This document shows, piece after piece, positions 13,718 to 25,772 of a stretch of 64,000 bases of DNA. Position 1 is the stretch's first letter. Each line of letters starts with the position of its first letter. The notes beneath the pieces are model-generated. The model was not told the origin of the DNA and searched no databases. It saw nothing but the letters and a program-made list of their open reading frames with translations. The translations under genes were made by a program, and so were the position numbers. The DNA is from Marasmius tenuissimus. Taxonomy: Eukaryota; Basidiomycota; Agaricomycetes; Agaricales; Marasmiaceae. The stretch is from NCBI GenBank assembly GCA_029532415.1, contig JAQOTA010000023.1, positions 682,001 through 746,000 of the forward strand, in the 5' to 3' direction.

Positions 13718-13725
13718 ATATAAAA
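13718..13725 (+). promoter_or_regulatory. TATA box of the extradiol dioxygenase gene
   Basis: TATATAAAA-type sequence about 100 bases upstream of the ATG at 13825, with no ATG in between. It lies downstream of the in-frame ATG at 13690, which argues that the earlier ATG is not in the main transcript. Confidence 0.55.
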
Positions 13726-13824
13726 ATCTCTCTACTTCTTCTCGTAACTGCCATCCTCTTCAAACCATTCTTCAAACCCTCTGGATCTTCATCACGCTTC
13801 CGATATCTTGGAAGGAACCTAACG

Positions 13825-14910
13825 ATGACTAGTACCAATACCACCGTCCCGACGTCACCAGCAGCCTGGAAGGCAGCCCTTGATTCTCTGCCCACTACCC
13901 CTGATGACATTCCCGCCTTCTTCTTTGCACACGGGTCTCCAATGCTGGCGTATCCCAAAGGTGCCCGGACGGGCTTAGGAGTCATCGAGAAGTGGGTCGG
14001 ACCTGACGGGGAGCTCGCCAATTTCCTGCGTGCTTTTGGTCCGACGTTGCTGAAGAAATACCAACCCAAGGGTATCGTCGTGTTCAGTGCACACTGGGAG
14101 ACATCGAAGGAGAGACTGGTGACAGACTACGGGGACGAAAATCCACTCTTGATGGACTATTTTGGGTTCCCTCGGCAATTGTATGAAATCAAGTTCAGGT
14201 CGAAAGGAGATTCAGCCCTTTCCCACAAAGTTGTTCAGTTGTTTAAGGATGTGGGTCCCAATTCGCGATCATTGAACACACTCCCATGAAGTTGACGCGT
14301 ACTACCTTACTTCTCTAGGCAGGAATCCGTGCACGTACCACCTCGGTAGACGAAAGGCGAGGGTCTGATGGTAGAGGTTTCTCGGGACCTGGATTTGACC
14401 ATGGAGTCTTTGTTCCTTTCCGACTCATGTTCACCGATGAGCTGAAGGATGTCCCTATCGTTCAAGCATCCATCGACGCCAGCATGAGTCCCGAGGACAA
14501 TTACAAGCTTGGAAAAGCCGTGACGAAGCTCAGGAAAGAAGGAATCTTGGTGCTGGCTGGTGGTCTTCCAATACACAATCTAGGGGATATAATGTGTTTC
14601 CATCCGGACACCGCACGCCCTGGATATATTGAATTCAACAAGGCGATTGTGGATGCTATTCAGGTCCAGGAGGTGCGTCCGTATTGCTGACATCGCCAGT
14701 CGATCTCATGTCAACCGGTTTTCTTCATTCCAGTCGGAACCACGTTTCAAGACATTGAAAGCCCTCATGTCGCACAACTCTTTCCGGCTTGCAAATCCAA
14801 CACCAGAACATTTCGTACCGCTATACGTCGCGGCCGGAGCCGGAGAGGGAGGAAAGGTACAGGTATTGAATGCTATGTACGGGATAACAACAGTTGGTTT
14901 CGGATTGTAA
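13825..14910 (+). CDS. LigB-type extradiol ring-cleavage dioxygenase (DODA-like)
   Basis: The protein belongs to the class III extradiol dioxygenases related to 4,5-DOPA dioxygenase, which use Fe(II) or Zn to open catechol rings. Exons are 13825-14250, 14319-14672 and 14734-14910, giving 318 residues. Likely metal ligands sit in FFAHGSPM near the N-terminus, in VFSAHWETS, and in GGLPIHNLG. The end FVPLYVAAGAGEGG is also typical. The frame is open upstream to an ATG at 13690, which would add a hydrophobic segment (SLLLLVTAILFKPF). A TATA box lies between the two ATGs, so I prefer 13825. If the longer form is made, it would be membrane-anchored. The natural substrate is not known from sequence. 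Confidence 0.88.
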
Positions 14911-15025
14911 AGAGATGAAAGATGATAGAATTTAGATTGTACGATACAAGAGCTCCGAAAACTGAATAACTCGACATGGATACCCAATTCAACCGCCCAT
15001 GTCCCCGCCTGACGTGCATGGTGGT

Positions 15026-17434
15026 TCAAGGTGCCGGCATGCCTGCTCGATGATGCAACGAAAAGCGACCTTCATCGTCCGCAAGGGCCGAGCCAATTTG
15101 TCGTGCTCTGGAACGAACTAGGGCCATCGTTGAATTTATTTCAAGAGAGCAGCCTGGAGTTGCAGAGAGGGCCTTCAGATAGTCTTGGGCAAGGAGCAAG
15201 TTACCATCCGGGGCGCGGGCATGGTATTCAGCACATTCGAGCATGGACCGCATGTATTGGTCCGGAATAGGTTGCCCTAGTTTGTGGCTCCCTGCAAGGA
15301 ATAACCTCTGAACATGACATGCAGACAGAGTAATGTGATTGGGAGTCGAACCTTCGGCCTCGAATACCTTCACGATAAGGGAATGAGTGTGGGCGATGCC
15401 GGCCTGGTCTTCCGCTGCACGATATACCTTCGCAATCTTCAGATGTAGTGCGATGATTTGGTGCGGGCTAGTAGTCCTTGCTATAATCCGCCTGTAACAG
15501 GTCACTGCTTCTGGGTATCTGCGAAATGTTTCGTTATATATGAGTCGCGATCTTGATCAAGTACTCGACGAGCTTGCCTCGCCAACGACTCGTAGCATGA
15601 TGCCATTCCGTCCAGGATCGGAGGTTCCTGGGGTCTGCGTCGGCTGAAGATCAGGTCTGTGTCTTGCAATTAGAACATAAGTCTGAACTTCACCTCAGGG
15701 CCCCCGCTTTCGAAAAGTAGTATAGCGCGTAAAGTGGTAGGTTTAAGGCCCCGTATGCCTGAGCAATTCCATACCACGGCCGATAGTCTTTTTTGCTGAT
15801 GTCTGTCTTGCCCTGAGAATCGCATCTGGGTATTGAAGGGACCGACACACCTATAGCTCTTCTAAACGCCTCGATTGCGGCGGGAGGATTCGCTACCTCC
15901 ATGAGCTCGAGGCCAAGATTCGTCCATCCTTGGAGATACATTGGGTCAAGGCGAGTGGCACGTTTAAAGTATTTGATCGCTTTTTCGTGTTCCAAGCGCA
16001 TCGAACAGACATTACCTACGAGAGACGCATCATAATTCACAAAAGGTCGTGAAGAAGCCGAAGGAGGACGTACCGAGAACACAACATACCTCAGGCCTGT
16101 CTCTGTCTTTCTCAGTAAATCGGTCGGCCAAAGCGGACAGTTTCTCTCGTTTTTGCGTAGTGTAGAGAATATTGCCATAGAAGTCGATGTCGTCAATTCG
16201 ATTAGGATCCAATTTGAGAATTTGTTCGAACTGTGCTTCAGCTTTGCTGAAGGCTTTTGTGATTCGAGCGCAATATGATTAGAGGGCTCGGAGCGACGAA
16301 AGGATAATAAATTCCGCACCAGCATGGATATACAACGTCCTTGCGCGTTGTGTCATCAGCCACACACTGTTTGGGAAGCGACTAAGGAGTGTGTCGCATA
16401 GCTTAAGGTCCGCAGTCGAGGAACCATACAGGTCGTTGGCGGTTTTGACAATGAGCATGGAAGGCAAAGGATGATTTGGCGGGAGAGCGAGGCGCGAGAT
16501 AGCTTTCATCAGCTGCATAGCGGATATTGATCGTAAGGACATTGAATAGGTGTAGAAAGACCTAAGCTTACATCCTGCCGGCTGTCCACACAAGATTCCA
16601 GAAGGATCCACGCTGACCAGTTCCATGGATAGCTTGAAAGCGACTCGATGAGAGTGTTGATAGCATCTTCTGTACGTGAAAGTCGTTTGCAAAAGAGGGC
16701 TTTTCTACGCGGTGTTAGAGATCCAGCAAAGTTTCGAGAAGTGCTGCTCACAAAAACTTGAGAAAAGGATCTTGTGTTGATTCGATGATCTCAAGTAGTT
16801 CGCCTATAGAGGGATTGACGGGAAGCGGAGGTTGAAAGCGAGTGCCTGATAGAACCAAAGTGAAAACCAGGACTGGATGCAGACCAACCTCGGACAGTAC
16901 CATCGGACCTGTGCCACTCTGCGACAGCTGACTGCTCACTAACCTTACGGGTTCACTGAGTCAGTAATTATCAGGTTGGAAAGAGACTGGTCACGTACGA
17001 GGAATCGTGAATATACATAGAGAAATACGCCCTGTGCGCTTCGGCACCGTTTTGCATAGTATGCAGCTCGTAGGTAGTCTCGGGATTCCATACATCTTCT
17101 GGCAGACTCTATTTCGTCCATCTCCTCGACCTCCAGTGTTCGGTTTATATCCAGTTTACCCTCCAGGGCGTCGAACGGCGTCGCATTGGCGGTGGATATG
17201 GTTGGATCTGGCTTCCAGGCGTCTTTCATCGCGTCTCTCAGTGAGCTTGGTAAAGATAACAGCATTTCTGCCGACCTGTTCATCATCTGTCTCTGACTCG
17301 AGTAGAAAGAGGGTTAAATTGAAGCGGTTAACGTACCATCTCGACGCGACCTTGAGACCTCTATCCGCTGTATCCTGAACCGAACGCCTAATATCTGAGA
17401 GCATCTTCTCATCGACTTCCATCATCTGGGCCAT
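15026..17434 (-). CDS. CDC23: Anaphase-promoting complex subunit Cdc23/Apc8
   Basis: Apc8 is a TPR scaffold subunit of the APC/C ubiquitin ligase, which triggers anaphase and mitotic exit. The start at 17434 gives MAQMMEVDEKMLSDIRRSV, and the first intron (17276-17336) joins LKVASRW to SAEMLLSL, as in the APC8 N-terminal domain. The TPR array is clear: DPNRIDDIDFYGNILY, then YEHEKAIKYFKRATRLDP, GWTNLGLELMEVANPPAAIE, and KDYRPWYGIAQAYGALNLP. The last exon ends with a helical tail. Many short introns cut the gene, and the joins around 15.5-15.7 and 16.7-17.0 kb are approximate. It is convergent with the dioxygenase, with only about 115 bases between the stops. Confidence 0.88.
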
Positions 17435-17844
17435 ATTGATGACTTTTGACGCGATTGGTAGCTCAAACGAGGGATAAGGGAACGGATGATGGTGGTATAT
17501 GGAAGAGAGTCGGGCGCTAACAATAGGCGGATTCGGATTCGGTATCAATTCAGCAGTGGCACGCTACATTGATGCGAAGTTGGGATTGCCACAATTGAAA
17601 CCACTTGCAGCCTCCAGAGTTCAGATAATGAATTATTACTGAGATAGTCAGATTGCACGATTGAGACCCATAATCATGAGCTGCACAGCCGACTCAAGTC
17701 TTTCAACCAAACCCCACTTATCGATGTCAAATGCACAGTGAGCTAGCGACTTCTCTCTAAAATACCGATGAATATTATTACTAGTAATATACGGACCAGC
17801 TACGTAGCGTGAGGTACACGAACATCGACTACGAGCCGCAGGCC
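17435..17844. other. Intergenic region upstream of CDC23
   Basis: Presumed CDC23 promoter and the far end of repeat copy B. It contains a perfect 14-bp AT-rich palindrome, TATTACTAGTAATA, at 17776-17789. No gene was recognised. Confidence 0.4.
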
Positions 17845-18038
17845 ATCCAAAAAGCGGCATGGAAAGAGGGGTGATCGGCGAGGTAGCTTGGAACATTGGT
17901 ATACTAGTAGAATAGTGTTGCCCTTGATATTCGATTCGCTTGCGGGAAAGAGCCCTGTATCAGGAATGCAAAAGCGTGTAGGAGAATTAGCTTGGAGAAC
18001 TTGACTGAGCAAAGAGTACTCTCACCTCGCTCACCCGC

Positions 18039-18079
18039 CGGCCACCGCCAGACTGTTCCGATAAGTCTGGCGGTGGCCG
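18039..18079 (-). repeat. GC-rich 16-bp hairpin downstream of copy B gene
   Basis: The stem is the same perfect 15-bp arm pair as in copy A plus a closing C-G pair. The loop reads TATCGGAAC on the gene strand, one base different from copy A. Confidence 0.85.
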
Positions 18080-18381
18080 TGCCTTTAGGGTACCTGCGCG
18101 AGAAGCATTTCAGTCCCTTGTTCATATACACGAGAGTCAGCCGAAGACATACCTTTCTGCAGCCGTGCGAGGACTCTAGAACCTGTGAAAAGGTCAGCCC
18201 ACAAAAGAAGGGAATGTCCCCTCATGCTCGCCGGGCCGCGGACCAGCCATGACCCAACAAGCATGCGAGGACAGACCCTCGGAAAGAATCATCGGCGTAC
18301 TCACCGATGAGGGAAGCCGTCCTGAGCGGAAAATCAAACACGTCAGAAGATTAGATATAACGAGAGGTAAAGGACACAAAC

Positions 18382-19312
18382 CTAATCGTCGAGCGCAAAG
18401 GCCTTTCTCCATGCGTCGGAGAGAATGGGAGTGTCGTCCAGCTCGTCGGAGTTGTCGCAGTCGGAGTCGTACATTTCGGCGTAGTCGTCCAGTTGATAGT
18501 CGAAGTTGCCGTGGAGGTTGTCGCCAGAGTCGAGGTCGCCAAATGTCGCGCGCCACTTGCAGCCCAAGATAGGTCCTTCGTCGGAGTCGGAATCGCCGTC
18601 GGGGTTGTACATTCTTGCGTAGTCGTCCAGTCGGTAGTTGAAGAAGTTGCCGAGGTCGCTCTTGAGGCTGTCGTTGTCGTTCTTGAGGTCGTTGTCGAGT
18701 TTGCTGGCCTTGAGGTCGTCGCCAGAGTCGAGGTCGCCAAATATCGCACGCCACTTGCTGCCCAAGATAGGTCCTTCGTCAGAGTCGGCGTCTTCATCGT
18801 ACTAGGGCAGAGGGTTAGCAAACAGAAGTAAAATGGAGTATGTGAGACATACCCCATCGCAGAGTCCTGCGGCTGAGACATCCTCCTCGTCCTCGTCGTC
18901 GTCCAGGTAGCAGTCGAGAATGTCGTCCACATCGATGTTGTCCTCGTCGTCGTCCTCATACTCGCTGTCGCTGTCGTAGTCGCTCTCCTCGTCGTCGTCG
19001 TCGTCGGATCCTAGAAGGTTGTACACCTGCAAAAAGAGCGAGTTGGTCAGTTTATGGGAGCATCGAAGACGACAAAGACGAGCTCACCACTGCACCGTCC
19101 TCGTCTGGGGTCGTGAGGACGAGCATCGGGACGTCGAGCTGGACGTCCTTGTCGTCCCTGTCGTCCAAGGAACCTGTGAAAGCGTCAGCACTGTTCGACA
19201 ACAGATCGCCCAACGACACGCCCTCTCCAACATCTCCCAACGCCGCCAACGACCCCACTCCTCCCCATCCTCCACTACCCAATACACTAAAGCTAACTGT
19301 AGCACTAAGCAT
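18382..19312 (-). CDS. Acidic repeat protein of unknown family, copy B
   Basis: Paralogue of the gene at 2718-3657. Exons are 19312-19088 (225 nt), 19026-18853 (174 nt) and 18801-18382 (420 nt), with introns of 61 and 51 bases exactly as in copy A, giving 272 residues. The second exon is two codons shorter, within the Asp/Ser run, and the third is one codon shorter, so all length changes keep the frame. The two YRLDDYA/YQLDDYA modules and the C-terminal DAWRKAFALDD are intact. An extra in-frame ATG at 19327, from an Ile-to-Met change relative to copy A, could extend the N-terminus by five residues. The function is unknown. Confidence 0.75.
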
Positions 19313-19361
19313 ACTGACTAGCTGCATCGTAGGTTGTAGGTAGGTGTAGGTAAAGCGCAAG

Positions 19362-19367
19362 TATATA
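19362..19367 (-). promoter_or_regulatory. Probable TATA box of copy B gene
   Basis: TATATA, 50 bases upstream of the ATG at 19312, at the same place as in copies A and C. Confidence 0.5.
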
Positions 19368-19921
19368 GCTGAGAAGCTACAGGTATGCTAGGGTGTACTA
19401 ATGTACGGCAACAAGGTTTAAACCAGAGCTGCAAAGAGGCCCCTTTAGCTCGAGGGCAGGTTGATATACCCCAGAAGCGTGTTTGTCAGTGTTTGGCTAG
19501 GAATTGAGCGCACGGGCCATGTCCCACATAGACCCGAGGGTTCCGTGGATGCTGGCTTGAATTTAAGCTGAGGGCAGCGCAAAGAAACGAGAATAACGCG
19601 TCGATGGAGATGGAAGTCCTGGCAAGAGGCGCGTCGCGGGGGTAGCGGGGTTTGATAGCCGAACATCACACCCTGATTGAGATAAGATCCTGATGATCAG
19701 GTGGCGTAAGGCCAAAGCGTTGCCAACCCCCGGTAAAATTCAGCCGTGTTGAACATTGACGCGGACGAGCCACACGTACAGGAGGCTGAGCCTGGAATAC
19801 GCAGCAAAGACTAGTGCACTGGATTATTAGTAACGAGGCAGAAGAAAAGAATATATCACTTGCATAACACAGAAATATTATGGTTTCACAATGCAAGGAA
19901 GCCGTAGCGTATCAGTATATT

Positions 19922-22176
19922 CTAGGTCACCCACTCCCATTCCTCTACGACGCGCTGAATCCGTTCTCTTTCCAGCCCCTTAGCTGTCTTCCGTAGCTTC
20001 GTCATGACCACCTCTTGCAATTTCACTTCAGCTTGGGAGTCACTGACTGTGCCGTTCTTATTCTCTAGATCCTCCCATTCTGTCAGCCACTTCTCTTTCC
20101 ACTCATCACTGTTCACGTCTGGTCTTTGGACTCGCAGCGTCCTGGTGTCTGGATTTGCTAAGGTCTCCTGTACGGCATCCCATGGTTTCGGCTTGAAATT
20201 CTTGAATTTCGGGGGTGCACTGGGCTCTATGGTACTCTCCGAACGAGTTCTCTTCCTCTTCTTTCCCCCATTGCGCGCTATGCTTCCCCCACTATCGCTC
20301 GCTTCGTCTTCGCTCGGGCCGTTGAGGGCATGCTGGACTCTCCACCTCAGCTCGCGAGCCATTCCCGAAGGGTCCTTCACCCTGTCATTAGGAATTTGCT
20401 CTTTCACCTCTTTCTTCGCAACGTCCGAGCCCCGTTCCAGAATTCGACATTCAGAAACCAAGAACTCCGCGAGCGCTAACATCGATGTCAACACGCGCGT
20501 CGAGAACTCCGTGCCACTCTTGAGGTCTTTCAAGATTTTGTCGCCGACATACCAACATAACCTGCTGAGTGGTAAATATGAAATTTCACAGCTGTAATGC
20601 TTGCTACGCACTTGGAGAAAAGAGGAAAACGGAATTTGCGTGGAACTTGAGTTCTTATCTCGATGTCCCGAATTTGAAGTTCTGAGCGAAACGGTGAGAA
20701 GCACGTCGATAACCAGCAAACAAAAGGCTCACGGGTCGAGACGTTATACGAATGTAAGAAATTTCCGCCGAAGACTAGAGTATCAACGGGTGTATACTGT
20801 TTCCCGGTTGTGAGTAGAGACAACACCACGCTGAGAAACAACTGCATACCACGGCGTGTATCCACCCGGTGGGTATAATCATCGTATTGCCTTCGTGGAG
20901 CGTGACTTTGACCACTTCGTCAACCATGTCCCCGAGCCATGTCTGGTTTTGGATATCAGTCCCCGACCACCGTTCGTACGCAGCGAGGTTTGCGGGTGTC
21001 GGTCGTATGAAGTAAAAGACCTGCAAAATGTCTGGTCAGAATGAACTTAACTGGCCTGGGTGGAGGAGGAAAGAAGAAATCAAGCACCTTGGACCCTTCC
21101 ATTATGTGATAATATACGGAGGATCCTGCGAAGTCAATATGCCAGTCCTAAGGTTGGGCTCAGTCTAACGATAAGGAGCTGAAGAAGAGAGGTTCGCACC
21201 GTCCAAGCGCCTTCAACGCCCATTAAGCAGTACAACTGGACCTTGGGATATGAATGTCCTTTTCCCTTCTTCGTGCTAGGCCAGTAATTTTCGACCCAGT
21301 CAATCTCCCGCACGAGACGTGGTGGTAATATTCGATCGGCAAGAAGGCTCCCAGAGATCTCGAGGGAGATGACATTCAAGATCTTCTCTCGCTTGTCTAC
21401 ATCCAGATTGAAATATTCCACCCATTTCCCCAAAGTCCAGCCGGAGGCACTTGATTGGGAAGCAGTGTCTGGACTGATAGTGAGAACGTGCAGTTTGGAA
21501 AAGAGCGAGTCACAATACCAATCACTTCGAGGGGACTGTTCTCTCCGACAAGTAGCGCAACATCCTCAACGCCGAAATCCTCTTCGGGCATTTTCATTCC
21601 CAATCCTTCGGGTGTCTCAATCACGATCGGTTCCTTCATGGCTTCCTCGTCTTCATTTAGCCATTCCAAGCCAACGTCGCTCCCTTTCATACGCTTGAAA
21701 TAGTCGTCCTTGATAGGTTTCCCCTCCATCATACGCATCCAGCGTTTAGGATCGGAAGGAATACCAAGTTCGATGTTCGCGTAGTCTCTGGTTGCCCTCT
21801 TCCGCTCGGATTTCCGCGCAGGTGCCTTGAAGGTAATTCTACGACGAGGATCTTTTTCCATGCAAGGCGTGCAGAACCTGGGCCACGAGTTATGAGTATA
21901 CTTCGCGAGCTGGAGTATAGCGACTCACCATTTGTCAATGGTACTCAGTTCATCCTGAGTCCCGGCACAACGCCAATGATACCAAATCTTGCACACGCCA
22001 CACATTGCCCACTTTTCCTTATCCTCGAGCTTTCGATCCTTGGTGCATGCTGGACATGTCTCATCAGCACCTTTTGAGGATGTTTTGGCGGCTTCTGTTT
22101 CTTCAACTTCAGATAGAGAGGAGGACCGGGCTGCATTGCCGTTTCCACGAGATGAACGTCGTCTACCAGCGGCCAT
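19922..22176 (-). CDS. JHD1: PHD-JmjC histone demethylase, JHD1/KDM2 type
   Basis: The protein is predicted to remove methyl groups from histone H3 Lys36 using Fe(II) and 2-oxoglutarate. The N-terminal exon (from ATG 22176) encodes a PHD finger: [17 protein letters not shown], then FCTPC after the first intron. The JmjC core follows: [36 protein letters not shown], the HxD iron ligands in [10 protein letters not shown], the Lys in HIMEGSK that binds 2-oxoglutarate, and the third ligand in GWIHAVYTPVD before FGGNFLHS. All key residues are present, so it should be active. The C-terminal part is charged and has a basic KKRKRTR motif likely to act as a nuclear signal. There are about seven introns. 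No CXXC or F-box domain was seen, unlike animal KDM2. It is divergent from TFB3, with 160 bases between the starts. Confidence 0.9.
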
Positions 22177-22336
22177 AGAGTGACAGACGTAGAGGAAGCA
22201 AAAATTACAGCAACAGTTACAAGATGAGAGTCAGGAAAGAACCGAACGGGCGCTAATAATGGCAGTCCACGCAGGTTCACACGGGGCAGGCACCTGTTGT
22301 TCCAGACAATTGCTCTCTTACCGCACTACACCCACC

Positions 22337-23744
22337 ATGTCGCGCTCGGGCTATGGCTGGCTTCAAGGAACAACCGTTCGAAAGTCTGGGACAACAACCT
22401 CGAGCTCAAATACAACGCGAACTTCGACACCCCAGGTGCAAAGCACGTCCTCAACCATATATGGTGGTGGTGTAAAGGACCCTTCGGGTAGAACAAGTGA
22501 ATATTTCGCAAGTCTCTCTTCCTTCGATTCAAATCTTCGTTGTCTCATGTCTCCGAACACAGTCAATGGACGATCAATGTCCTGTTTGCCGGAGCGATAG
22601 ATACCTGAACCCGAAGTTGCGATTACTTGTCAGCTCATGCTACCACAAAATGTGTGTATTTGTGCTCATTGCTTCGCTCTCAACTCAACCTCTGCTCCAG
22701 GTGCGAATCCTGTATAGACAGGTTATTCACTCTTGGACCCGCTCCGTGTCCGATATGTCAGAAGGTCCTACGCAAATTGGCATTCTCTCCGCAAACATTT
22801 GAGGATTTGGGTGTTGAGAAGGAGGTGGCAGTGAGAAGACGATTGGCGAAAGAGTGCGTACCCGTCTTCGTGATTCCTCCACTCGCTCACAGTCTCTCTC
22901 AGGTTCAATAAGCGACGCGAGGACTTTGACGATCTACGTTCCTACAATGACTATCTAGAAGAAGTAGAAGACATTGGTGCGCAATGACTCCTCTCTTAGT
23001 CAACAGGGTATTGGACTGACCTACGATCCAGCGTTCAATCTCATTAATAACATTGACGTTCAGGAAACCGAAACCCGCATAGCAACCTACAAAGCCGCAA
23101 ATGCAGCGTTAACCGCTCTCAACCTCCAAAGAGAGGAAGCATACGCTCTTGCGCTCAAAGAACAGGAAGAGTTTGAGCGTAAGGAGCGAGAGGCACGCGC
23201 TGCACAGCTTGCTCAAGAGCAGCAGCTCGAACGTGAAGAGAAAGAACGAGAACAGCGCGAGATTATCGACAAGCTTGAAACTAGTCAAAAAGATGCGCGG
23301 GCCGTGGTTGCCAAGTCTCGGGCGAATGCAGCAAAACGTCTCGCAACTGTTTCTGGAGCCGGGAAACCCCAAGGGCTGGCAGCTATGGGATTCGGATTCG
23401 GGGCTGACTATGCCAAGTTATTGAAGTCGAGAACTACATCGAAGAAAGGTTCCAATTTCGTTCCCGACGAGCCCCATGTTCCTTTCAATGATGATTGGTA
23501 TTCTTACGATGATCTATATGTCTTCAATGAGGGATACGATGATGTTGTGAGCGAAGCTGTTAGGAAAGATCGGGAGGGCATTATGAGGGCAGGCGGTTAT
23601 ATGGTTCATGAAGCATGGCAAAGAGCATTGGTGTCGGCGGTTGCTGGTCTGGATCTCATGCCTCTGGAAGGATTAGACGATGTGAATGGAACCACTCCGG
23701 GAAACTTGGACAGTAACGGGGACACGATCATGGCCACTGTATGA
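22337..23744 (+). CDS. TFB3: TFIIH / CAK assembly factor Tfb3 (MAT1)
   Basis: Tfb3 links the CDK-activating kinase to core TFIIH in transcription and DNA repair. Its N-terminal RING finger reads CPVCRSDRYLNPKLRLLVSS, CYHKM joined to CESCIDRLF, then CPICQKVLRK. This is followed by RRLAKEFNKRREDFDDLRSYNDYLEEVED, the MAT1 coiled coil, and a long charged helix (about 23130-23340). The joins CYHKM/CESCID, AKE/FNKRR and EDI/AFNLINN are clear. The first intron is less certain: a donor at GTAAAG near 22471 keeps the frame to the acceptor near 22553. The start at 22337 has a good context (CCACCATGTC). The tail is acidic. Confidence 0.9.
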
Positions 23745-23942
23745 TTATTCCGTGTACGAAAAGATTATTATAAGATAGAATGTACTTCTACGATTCTTGT
23801 ACTGGACAACACCCTCCGCTCCTTCCGCTGTCCTTCTGTGAGGGGATCTGTCATCGGAAAGTGAAGTATTTGGTACTTGTTCTTCTTCCTTTGAGTAGGA
23901 TTGTATCTCAGTGACGACATACGAAGGGCGCACAACAAGCAC

Positions 23943-25572
23943 TTACTTCACTTTCTGATTTTGCCATCTGCACAGTTTGAGCACGTCTTTTAACACATCT
24001 CGTTCCTCCTCTTTTGACATGGTGTCATTGATTGCTGCCTTCGCTCCGTTGCTACGAATATTCTCCCCCACAATGACCACTTCGTCATCTGCATCCGTCG
24101 AAGTATTGTCGTGCCTCGACGGAACCATCTTCTGACGTTTGCTCTCTGAGGCAGAACTGTGTCCAAGGTAGACTATCTCGTCCAACTCGCTCCGAGGTCG
24201 TTTCTCCCCTGGGCTGGCGGATGCTCGCGTCGGGCGACTTGAACGGTCTGCGAAATAACAATTGAGTGCAGCCTTCCGAATCTTCTTCGCCGGTTTACTG
24301 TAAACACAGTTAGGACTGCGGATGACCATCTAGTTGGAGCGCATACGTCGAAGGATCAAATATCAGGAGGTTTATTGCGCCTCCTTTAGCCATCTCATAT
24401 CCCACCACTAACCGCGAATGACCAGCATTCTGGATGACCAACGGCATGCAGAGTACAGTTTGAACGGGGCTCGCCCCCGATAGAGCCTCGTTCAGACTAT
24501 TCGAATTGCTGGACTTGTGTCGGTCGAAGTGATCTACGATCCATTTGGTTAGGGGTCGAATATCTTCCAAGTCGAGATTAATAGGAGCAACTGTGCATTA
24601 TAAGAAACATGCACACCGTCATCCTTTGCTTCGAAGTCAGCCAATTCAGCTCTGGGTTGGAGGTATAAGGCGGAGGTTCAGGACAAATTCAAGACGAACG
24701 TACGGAAGACCACGATAAACGAACGCCGTACATAGATCTAGATGAAGGGTATGTCCTTCGTTCAGCGGATCGCATGTCGACGTCGGTAGTGATGCTCACC
24801 TGCGGTACCGATCCATTTACTTGTGTCGACAAGTTTCCGCAGCTGTTTGTAACCTTCTTGGTCGAAGCCTAGCAGCATTGCGAACGTATGAGGAGAAGCA
24901 CAGAAAGAAGAGGAGTCCGTCTACCGTTGTGCCATGCCTCCTCTATCAACCTTTGTAAGTTTCGGACTCCAGGAGGAAAAGGCTGATCAAGTGCGGGGAA
25001 GTACATTGGTTGAAGCTGTTGGTCCATCAAAGCAGAGCAAGCCATGAGAAAGTTACGGTAGCTAAGGAGTAGACCTATTAAAGGAGAAGAGATATAAGAG
25101 CTAGTCGACTTACCCACATCCCCAACCAATATCCCATGGCTCAGCGTTGATGAGAGTGGTACGTTCATAACACAACACGGCCCGGGTGGTGGCTCCATTC
25201 GCATGGGATTTCAACAGAGCTTTCTTCAGCAATGTAATCAATCCTGAACAGACGTGGTGAGACTCCCGCTGCATGAGAACGTGATGAATACGCACCAGGA
25301 GTGAAGTTCTCAGGTGGAGGACTTTCCATCGCTGGATGCCAGAATATGTCTCCTTTCGGCTCTCTCCAGCCTTCGAAAGGCGTCTTCCACTTTCCTTTCT
25401 GCTTTCGTTTGAATGACTGTTGTGGCGTGTCATTCTTGTTCGGGCTGGCTTTCGATTGATTTGAATTATGAGGAGCTTTGAAAGCAGAGTCCTCAAAATG
25501 AAGATCGTAGTGAGCCTGCCTATCTAAAGTGGAAAGAGAGCTAAGATCAGAGTCGCATATCTGACATTCCAT
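23943..25572 (-). CDS. C78-family cysteine protease (ZUFSP/ZUP1, Mug105 type)
   Basis: The protein belongs to peptidase family C78, which includes UFM1 proteases and the K63-specific deubiquitinase ZUFSP. Starting at ATG 25572, it opens with a ubiquitin-binding-type zinc finger (CQICDSDLSSLSTLDRQAHY, with His-x3-His), followed by a basic linker. The protease core has the catalytic Cys in WDIGWGCGYRN (split by an intron), the catalytic His in QNAGHSRLVVGYE, and the Asp in LIFDPS. The tail is Ser-rich and charged and ends in DVLKLCRWQNQKVK. Since zinc finger and core match ZUFSP, deubiquitination in genome maintenance is the likelier role. There are about six short introns, some with approximate borders. 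It is head to head with the proteasome gene, 200 bases between starts. Confidence 0.8.
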
Positions 25573-25772
25573 TGTGGTGGTCCAACAAACTGAGGCTGGG
25601 GAGTTGGTGGTTACAGTGAGAGAGTCAAAGGGCGCGGGACTTCCTTTTCTGGACGCGTCGTAGCACGTGCTGAGCCACGGTCTGAGCTCTCGATTATGTA
25701 AGCGATTCTCTCGACGCGCGTCGGTCTGCAAACTTGAGCTCGAATTCTCATTTATATCATCACTCCTCCACC

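Larger units (their letters stand above)
17845..19788 (-). repeat. Dispersed 1.9 kb gene-bearing repeat, copy B
   Basis: Minus-strand copy of the unit at 2260-4180. It has the same order of parts: conserved upstream region, TATA box, three-exon gene, downstream splice-like signals and hairpin. It differs more from A and C than they do from each other (for example two changes in the 51-base second intron, where A and C are identical). Edges are judged by eye. Confidence 0.85.

Noticed and set aside
13690..13824. Signal-anchor N-terminus of the dioxygenase as the main form
   Set aside because: A TATA box lies downstream of this ATG, and the shorter form matches the usual family length.
17776..17789. 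14-bp AT palindrome TATTACTAGTAATA
   Set aside because: Only the edge of copy B has it. Copies A and C show only loosely similar AT-rich sequence there, so it is not a reliable element end.
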